Of a stretch of 52,712 bases of DNA, positions 47,895-52,712 are shown one piece after another. Each line of letters begins with the position of its first letter. Position 1 is the stretch's first letter. A program made the position numbers and the translations under genes. Below the pieces are notes generated by a model. That model saw only the letters and a program-made list of their open reading frames with translations, was not told the DNA's origin and made no database searches. The DNA comes from Bordetella parapertussis (GTDB lineage Bacteria > Pseudomonadota > Gammaproteobacteria > Burkholderiales > Burkholderiaceae_C), in assembly GCA_945861305.1 (NCBI GenBank), contig CAMATW010000017.1, positions 1-52,712 on the forward strand, read 5' to 3'.

Positions 47895-48617
47895 ATGTTA
47901 TTAAAAAAACCAGCCTATAAGCGGATATTGCTGAAATTGTCTGGCGAGGCTTTGATGGGAGATGATGCTTTTGGTATCAACCGTGCCACCATCGTTCGCA
48001 TGGTTGAAGAAATTGCTGAAATAACCCGTCTTGGGGTAGAAGTGGCTGTGGTGATTGGTGGCGGCAATATTTTCAGGGGTGTTGCAGGTGGGTCAGTGGG
48101 TATGGACCGCGCTACAGCTGATTACATGGGTATGCTCGCAACAGTGATGAACGCTTTAGCGCTTGCTGACACCATGAATAAGGCTGGATTGACGGCACGG
48201 GTCATGTCTGCCATCGGCATTGAGCAAGTGGTTGAACCCTATGTGCGCCCCAAGGCATTGCAATACTTAGAAGAAGGTAAGGTGGTGGTATTTGCCGCTG
48301 GAACCGGCAACCCCTTTTTCACCACCGACACAGCAGCAGCACTCAGGGGTGCAGAAATTGGTGCTGAAATGGTACTCAAGGCCACCAAAGTGGACGGCGT
48401 TTATTCTGCTGACCCAAACAAGGACGCAACAGCAACTCGTTATGCCAAGATCAGTTTTGATCAAGCCATTCAGGGTAATTTAGGCATCATGGATGCCACA
48501 GCATTTGCTTTATGTCGGGACCAAAAACTCCCCATCACGGTATTTTCTATTTTCAAGCACGGGGCTCTCAAGCGCGTGGTCATGGGCGAAGACGAAGGCA
48601 CACTGGTGTTTGCCTGA
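47895..48617 (+). CDS. pyrH: Uridylate kinase (UMP kinase)
   Basis: A 240-residue hexameric bacterial UMP kinase of the amino-acid-kinase fold, making [16 protein letters not shown] holds the catalytic lysine and glycine loop, [10 protein letters not shown] the phosphate loop, and [16 protein letters not shown] the UMP site. It is unrelated to eukaryotic UMP kinases. GGAGG lies five bases before the ATG. frr follows 26 bases after its stop. Confidence 0.97.
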   Translation: MLLKKPAYKRILLKLSGEALMGDDAFGINRATIVRMVEEIAEITRLGVEVAVVIGGGNIFRGVAGGSVGMDRATADYMGMLATVMNALALADTMNKAGLTARVMSAIGIEQVVEPYVRPKALQYLEEGKVVVFAAGTGNPFFTTDTAAALRGAEIGAEMVLKATKVDGVYSADPNKDATATRYAKISFDQAIQGNLGIMDATAFALCRDQKLPITVFSIFKHGALKRVVMGEDEGTLVFA

Positions 48618-48643
48618 GGCCTGTCAATCTGAAAGAGGAAAAG

Positions 48644-49204
48644 ATGGATATTGCTGAAATTAAAAAAACAACAGAAAACAAAATGGACCAATCGATTGCG
48701 GCCTTTAGCAATACATTGTCCAAAATTCGGTCTGGACGTGCCAATCCAGGGCTGCTCGATCATGTGATGGTTGAGTATTACGGAAACCCAACGCCGCTAT
48801 CTCAGGTGGCCAATATATCTTTGCTCGATTCACGCACCATCAGTGTTCAGCCTTGGGAAAAAGGCCTTGGGCCCAAGATTGAAAAAGCTATTCGTGAAAG
48901 CGATTTAGGTCTCAACCCCGCCTCTATGGGCGATTTGATTCGTGTGCCTATGCCTCCTATGTCGGAAGAGCGCCGCAAAGAAATGACCAAGCTGGTTCGC
49001 ACCGAAGGAGAAAACGCCAAGGTGGCTGTCCGGAATTTGCGCCGTGACGCCAATGAATCTGTTAAAAAACTGGTGAAAGATAAATCTGCCTCTGAAGATG
49101 ATCAAAAACGAGCAGAGGCAGATATACAAAAAGTAACCGATAAGCACATTGTCGATATCGACAAACTCATTGCTTCGAAAGAACAAGAAATCATGGCGGT
49201 TTAA
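48644..49204 (+). CDS. frr: Ribosome recycling factor
   Basis: A 186-residue two-domain protein that splits post-termination ribosomes with EF-G. The three-helix bundle and the conserved [12 protein letters not shown] and [17 protein letters not shown] are intact. ATG 48644 follows AGAGG; the longer frame inside pyrH is a shadow. The next gene is cdsA after 13 bases. In relatives uppS comes between them. Confidence 0.97.
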   Translation: MDIAEIKKTTENKMDQSIAAFSNTLSKIRSGRANPGLLDHVMVEYYGNPTPLSQVANISLLDSRTISVQPWEKGLGPKIEKAIRESDLGLNPASMGDLIRVPMPPMSEERRKEMTKLVRTEGENAKVAVRNLRRDANESVKKLVKDKSASEDDQKRAEADIQKVTDKHIVDIDKLIASKEQEIMAV

Positions 49205-49205
49205 T

Positions 49206-49226
49206 CCATGCTAAGCCATGCTTAAG
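49206..49226 (+). repeat. Short tandem duplication at the frr/cdsA junction
   Basis: CCATGCTAAG (49206-49215) is followed directly by CCATGCTTAAG (49216-49226), an imperfect direct repeat that duplicates the cdsA start codon region. The first copy opens a five-codon frame (ATG at 49208, stop TAA) that ends inside cdsA, so it could lower or couple cdsA translation. Confidence 0.6.
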
Positions 49227-50051
49227 CAGCGAATCTTGACTGCGTTGGTCTTGTTGGGGATATTGATCCCAGCGCTTTTCCATCCGAATGCTGTCTGGAT
49301 AGCCTTGGTTGGCATGGTATTGGTGAGTGCCGCAGCTTGGGAGTGGGGGCGGCTAAATCAACTTGGCCTTTTCGCCTCTCTGTGGATGGCGGTTCTGTGC
49401 ATCATTTTTTGCTCTTTGGTTTGGCAGTTCAACTTCATTCATTTCTTTGACCGTCGCTTTTGGTTGCTGCTGGGAGGTTGGTGGGTCCTGATGGCTGGGT
49501 TCTTGTTAGCAGGTGGTGTGCAGAGATGGTCACGAATCCCATTTGTATTAAGGTGGGGTGTTGGCGTTCTTTTGTTGTGCTGTACTTGGTTAGCGCTGAT
49601 GACCTCCAAAATCTTCAGCATTGATTTTTTGATGTCTGTGTTTTTGGTGGTTTGGATGGCAGATATTGCGGCTTATTTTTCTGGCAAGGCTTTTGGCAAA
49701 CATAAATTAGCGCCTGATATCAGTCCAGGAAAAACTTGGGAAGGTGTTGGGGGGGCGGTGGCGGGTGTTTTCTTGCTGTCCTATGTTTGGCTGAAAGCAG
49801 CTGACTATTTTTCTTGGCAATCTAGCAGTATCTTTGACAGACTGTATGAGCATGGATCCGTGGTGTTGGTATTAGGCTTGCTTTTTTTGGTCATGATGAG
49901 CGTGGTCGGTGATTTGATTGAATCATTGGTTAAGCGCAGTGCAGGAGCCAAAGACAGCAGTCAACTTTTACCGGGTCACGGTGGCATACTCGATCGCATA
50001 GATGCACTTTTACCGACTTTGCCTTTGGCGGTGATGTTGGCTTTGATATGA
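49218..50051 (+). CDS. cdsA: Phosphatidate cytidylyltransferase
   Basis: A 277-residue multi-span membrane enzyme that makes CDP-diacylglycerol from phosphatidic acid and CTP, the precursor used by PssA in this window. The C-terminal signature runs SVVGDLIESLVKRSAGAKDS then LLPGHGGILDRIDALL. About eight hydrophobic segments precede it. The start is the ATG in the second copy of the tandem repeat; no Shine-Dalgarno sequence is clear. It overlaps dxr by ATGA. Confidence 0.95.
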   Translation: MLKQRILTALVLLGILIPALFHPNAVWIALVGMVLVSAAAWEWGRLNQLGLFASLWMAVLCIIFCSLVWQFNFIHFFDRRFWLLLGGWWVLMAGFLLAGGVQRWSRIPFVLRWGVGVLLLCCTWLALMTSKIFSIDFLMSVFLVVWMADIAAYFSGKAFGKHKLAPDISPGKTWEGVGGAVAGVFLLSYVWLKAADYFSWQSSSIFDRLYEHGSVVLVLGLLFLVMMSVVGDLIESLVKRSAGAKDSSQLLPGHGGILDRIDALLPTLPLAVMLALI

Positions 50052-51244
50052 ATGCTTTGAAACAAACACTGACTGTTTTAGGCTCGACCGGCTCCATTGG
50101 CGTCAACACCTTGGATGTGGTTTCGCGCCACCCAGAGCAATTTCAGGTTTTTGCGCTTACTGGTGCAAAGCAAGTTGATTTAATGCTTTCACAGTGTGCT
50201 CAATTCCGCCCAGAGTTCGCCGTGATGGTGAATGAAGATGCCGCCCATGTTTTGCGTGAACGCTTGCTCGCTGAAAACTTGCCCACTCAGGTTTTATCAG
50301 GTGCAAAAGCCTTGGATCAAGTCGTCTCTGATGAGCGCGTCACCACCGTCATGGCAGCCATTGTGGGTGCCGCTGGTTTGTCTTCATGCATTTCTGCTGC
50401 CAAGGCGGGAAAAAGATTGCTATTGGCCAATAAAGAAGCCTTGGTTGTTGGAGGCCAGTTATTTTTGGATGTGGTCAAAACAGGTGGCGCAACACTCTTG
50501 CCTATTGACAGCGAGCATTCGGCTGTTTTTCAATCTTTGCCGCATGACCCCAGCACTTGGGATCGCAGTGTCGACAAAATCATTTTGACCGCTTCTGGTG
50601 GCCCTTTTCGTCTGCGCGACCCGCTTACTTTGCGGGATGTCACCCCCGAAGAAGCATGTGCTCACCCAAACTGGGTTATGGGCAGAAAAATTTCTGTCGA
50701 CTCAGCAACCATGATGAACAAGGCTTTAGAGGTCATTGAGGCTAAATACTTATTTGGTATGTCGCCTGAGCGTATAGAGGTTGTTATTCATCCCCAAAGC
50801 ATTATTCATTCGATGGTGCAGTTTGTTGACGGATCGGTTGTTGCGCAGCTGGGTACGCCCGATATGCGAGTGCCTATTGCTTATGGTCTTTCATGCCCAC
50901 AGCGAATGGCTTCAGGTGCAGATAATTTGAACTTTCGGAATTTGCCAGCCATGACCTTTGAATCATTTGATGACCATGGGCATCATGAGCGCTTCCCAGG
51001 TTTGAAGCTGGCTTGGCAGGCCTTGGAGGCGACTTCTGGAAGTACGACTGTGCTGAATGCAGCCAATGAAGTTGCTGTGGCTGCATTTTTAGACAAGCGA
51101 ATCCGCTTCGATCAAATCCATCATTTGAATTTAGCCACAATGGAATCGCTTATTCCATCTGCTCCTGTGCATCTGGAAGATTTGCTGGAACTGGACCAGC
51201 GATCCCGTTCTGTTGCACAACAAATTGCGCTTAAATTGAATTAA
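50048..51244 (+). CDS. dxr: 1-deoxy-D-xylulose 5-phosphate reductoisomerase
   Basis: A 398-residue NADPH-dependent enzyme for the first committed step of the MEP isoprenoid pathway. The N-terminal GSTGSIGVNTLDVV binds NADPH, LLPIDSEHSAVFQ and ASGGPFR bind metal and substrate, and SVDSATMMNKALEVIEA is the catalytic loop region. It acts just before ispD (35 kb in this window). ATGA overlap with cdsA; rseP begins nine bases after its stop. Confidence 0.96.
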   Translation: MNALKQTLTVLGSTGSIGVNTLDVVSRHPEQFQVFALTGAKQVDLMLSQCAQFRPEFAVMVNEDAAHVLRERLLAENLPTQVLSGAKALDQVVSDERVTTVMAAIVGAAGLSSCISAAKAGKRLLLANKEALVVGGQLFLDVVKTGGATLLPIDSEHSAVFQSLPHDPSTWDRSVDKIILTASGGPFRLRDPLTLRDVTPEEACAHPNWVMGRKISVDSATMMNKALEVIEAKYLFGMSPERIEVVIHPQSIIHSMVQFVDGSVVAQLGTPDMRVPIAYGLSCPQRMASGADNLNFRNLPAMTFESFDDHGHHERFPGLKLAWQALEATSGSTTVLNAANEVAVAAFLDKRIRFDQIHHLNLATMESLIPSAPVHLEDLLELDQRSRSVAQQIALKLN

Positions 51245-51253
51245 AGAACCTAT

Positions 51254-52615
51254 ATGGGCATGACCTTGCTGGCCTTTTTGGTTGCACTGACAACCGTGAT
51301 TTTTGTTCATGAATATGGGCATTACCGTGCAGCTTTATGGTTCAAGGTAAGGGTTTTGCGTTTTTCTATTGGCTTTGGTAGGCCGATTTGGAGGTGGCAG
51401 CGCGTTCAACCTGGCTTGGGGCTTCCCACAGAGTTCACCATTTGCGCCGTTCCTTTGGGTGGTTTCATCAAAATGCTTGACGAGCGTGACCAAGAGGTGA
51501 CGCTAGGGGACGCTCCATCTGCTTTCAACCGACAGACATTGTTTGCACGCGCCTGCATTGTGGTGGCTGGACCTCTGGCTAATTTATTACTAACGTTTTT
51601 TTTATACGCCTTTATTCATTGGGTGGGAAGTCAGCATGCTGCAGCCATCATTGGCACGCCTTTAATGGCTTCTGTTGCAGAGACTGCTGGCCTTCGCAGT
51701 GGGGACTTGGTTCAAAAATTCTCGGTGAATCCTCAAGAATGGAAAACTGTGCAAAGCATGGATCACCTAAGAGGGTTGGTCAATGAGGCTTCCCTTGATC
51801 AACATGATTTTCAGTTAGAAGTTTTGTCGTCGAAGTCTCTAGCGCATCGGGTTGTGGATATTTCCGTTGCCGGATGGGCAGATGATGGTAGACGATCAGC
51901 CATGTCACAGATGGGTATTACTGGAGCCTTCACAAAACCTGAAGTGATCAAGGTTCTGCAAAGCGGGCCTGCGGCCAAGGCGGGTTTGCTGGCTGGTGAC
52001 TTGGTTTTGAAGGTGGATGGCCTGGTGGTCAATGATGCGCAACAATTGATTCAACTCATTCGAGCTTCCACAGACGCGCAACTTTGGGAAGTTCAGTCAA
52101 GCACTGGAAGAGTTCGATCCTTCAGTATTCGCCCAGAGTTTCGGGAGACAGAAGGCAAAAAAATTGCAAAAATTGATGCCGTGATCGGGAGCGATCCTGA
52201 CATGGTTTGGGTCCAGCATGGCCCGATTTCAGGTTTGGGTTTGGCATTCGATACGCTGTTGGCTCAATCGAAAATGACCATAGTGGCCGTTGGGAAACTG
52301 GTCACCACTTCGAGTGGATGGCAGCAGGTGAGTGGGCCTCTTACCATGGCTGAATATGCAGGCAAAACAGCAGAACAAGGGTGGCGACCATTTATTCAAT
52401 TTTTGGCCTTGATTAGTCTGAGTATTGGTCTTTTAAACCTGCTCCCGGTGCCTATGTTGGACGGTGGGCACCTGATGTATTATCTTTGGGAGTTTGTCAT
52501 GGGAAGCCCTCCCTCCCGATTGTGGCTTGAGCGATTGCAAGTCATCGGTCTTTCCGTGTTGGCACTCATGATGTTCACGGCTTTGTTTAACGATGTTTTG
52601 CGCTGGTTGACTTGA
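51254..52615 (+). CDS. rseP: Site-2 intramembrane protease RseP
   Basis: A 453-residue zinc metalloprotease of the inner membrane that cleaves anti-sigma factors after DegS, and clears signal-peptide remnants. H19-E20-Y-G-H23 is the HExxH site, and LLPVPMLDGGHLMYYL carries the third ligand. Two PDZ-like regions lie between (about 130-200 and 215-290, GPAAKAGLLAGDLVLKVDG). The start ATG 51254 has no Shine-Dalgarno sequence; ATG 51260 is an alternative. The stop forms TGATG with the next frame. Confidence 0.95.
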   Translation: MGMTLLAFLVALTTVIFVHEYGHYRAALWFKVRVLRFSIGFGRPIWRWQRVQPGLGLPTEFTICAVPLGGFIKMLDERDQEVTLGDAPSAFNRQTLFARACIVVAGPLANLLLTFFLYAFIHWVGSQHAAAIIGTPLMASVAETAGLRSGDLVQKFSVNPQEWKTVQSMDHLRGLVNEASLDQHDFQLEVLSSKSLAHRVVDISVAGWADDGRRSAMSQMGITGAFTKPEVIKVLQSGPAAKAGLLAGDLVLKVDGLVVNDAQQLIQLIRASTDAQLWEVQSSTGRVRSFSIRPEFRETEGKKIAKIDAVIGSDPDMVWVQHGPISGLGLAFDTLLAQSKMTIVAVGKLVTTSSGWQQVSGPLTMAEYAGKTAEQGWRPFIQFLALISLSIGLLNLLPVPMLDGGHLMYYLWEFVMGSPPSRLWLERLQVIGLSVLALMMFTALFNDVLRWLT

Positions 52616-52712
52616 TGCCCATGAATTACCCCTCACAATTTTCTTCATTTATGAATTCAAATCCTCTTTCAGTGGTTTACAAATTTCTACGCGCCTTGCT
52701 TTTATTGATTTG
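52615..52712 (+). CDS. bamA: Partial CDS, probable outer-membrane assembly factor BamA (N-terminus only)
   Basis: An open frame from ATG 52615 (overlapping the rseP stop as TGATG), with further in-frame ATGs at 52621 and 52651, runs off the window. The visible residues change from polar to NPLSVVYKFLRALLLLI, which looks like the start of a signal peptide. BamA is called from position only, since bamA follows rseP in most proteobacteria. No BamA domain is visible yet. Confidence 0.5.
   Translation, partial: MPMNYPSQFSSFMNSNPLSVVYKFLRALLLLI

Overview
The window looks like a chromosomal segment of a betaproteobacterium, order Burkholderiales, most likely family Comamonadaceae. The evidence is gene order (ilvB-ilvH-ilvC-psd-pssA-leuA; ECF sigma-DUF3619-DUF3106-RDD; mfd divergent from ispD-ispF; phaR-rimO; rpsB-tsf-pyrH-frr-cdsA-dxr-rseP) and protein families typical of that group. 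Base composition is only moderately GC-rich. I see no insertion sequence, prophage, CRISPR array or rRNA. Almost every base is genic, and no gene-free stretch exceeds about 270 bp.

Layout. 1-6.1 kb: membrane H+-pyrophosphatase hppA divergent from soluble ppa, a FemAB/GNAT-like protein, and nadE-glnB. 6.1-8.9 kb (minus): a five-gene chain of stop/start overlaps running from an ECF sigma factor through DUF3619, DUF3106 and an RDD membrane protein to a LOG-family phosphoribohydrolase. 9.1-15.8 kb (plus): branched-chain amino acid genes ilvBHC, phospholipid genes psd-pssA, then leuA. leuA is preceded by a leucine-codon leader peptide (14063-14116) and an intrinsic terminator, which together form a classical ribosome-mediated attenuator. 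15.9-19.1 kb: a D,D-peptidase, an IclR regulator and the N-degron transferases bpt and aat. 19.2-21.3 kb: an enoyl-CoA-hydratase-fold protein without the catalytic glutamates, a lipoprotein, a periplasmic protein and a HIT protein with a degenerate histidine triad.

21.4-31 kb is the most accessory-looking part. It holds a methyltransferase, a 3-hydroxyisobutyrate-dehydrogenase-type enzyme, a class III aminotransferase, an MFS transporter, an IlvD/EDD dehydratase, a secreted NTF2-like protein, a GloA-type glyoxalase, an MhpD-type hydratase, and then uvrC translationally coupled to them. A REP-like palindrome closes the convergent uvrC/serB junction. 31-36.5 kb: mfd-serB divergent from ispD-ispF. 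36.5-42.7 kb: a cupin, an HTH regulator, 3-hydroxybutyrate dehydrogenase, relA (synthetase-only type), tRNA-Val(GAC), phaR and rimO.

42.7-45.9 kb: tRNA-Leu(CAG) on the minus strand, then rnr, which lacks an ordinary start codon in the space available, then an SDR gene. 45.9-52.7 kb: rpsB (structured leader), tsf, pyrH, frr, cdsA, dxr, rseP and the first codons of a probable bamA. Intrinsic terminators sit between rpsB/tsf and tsf/pyrH. uppS, normally between frr and cdsA in this cluster, is absent.

The best candidates for a second look are the leuA attenuator, the rnr/tRNA-Leu start-site conflict, the missing uppS with a small tandem duplication at the junction, the sigma/DUF3619/DUF3106 cluster, the glyoxalase-hydratase-uvrC coupling, and the two enzyme-fold proteins lacking catalytic residues.
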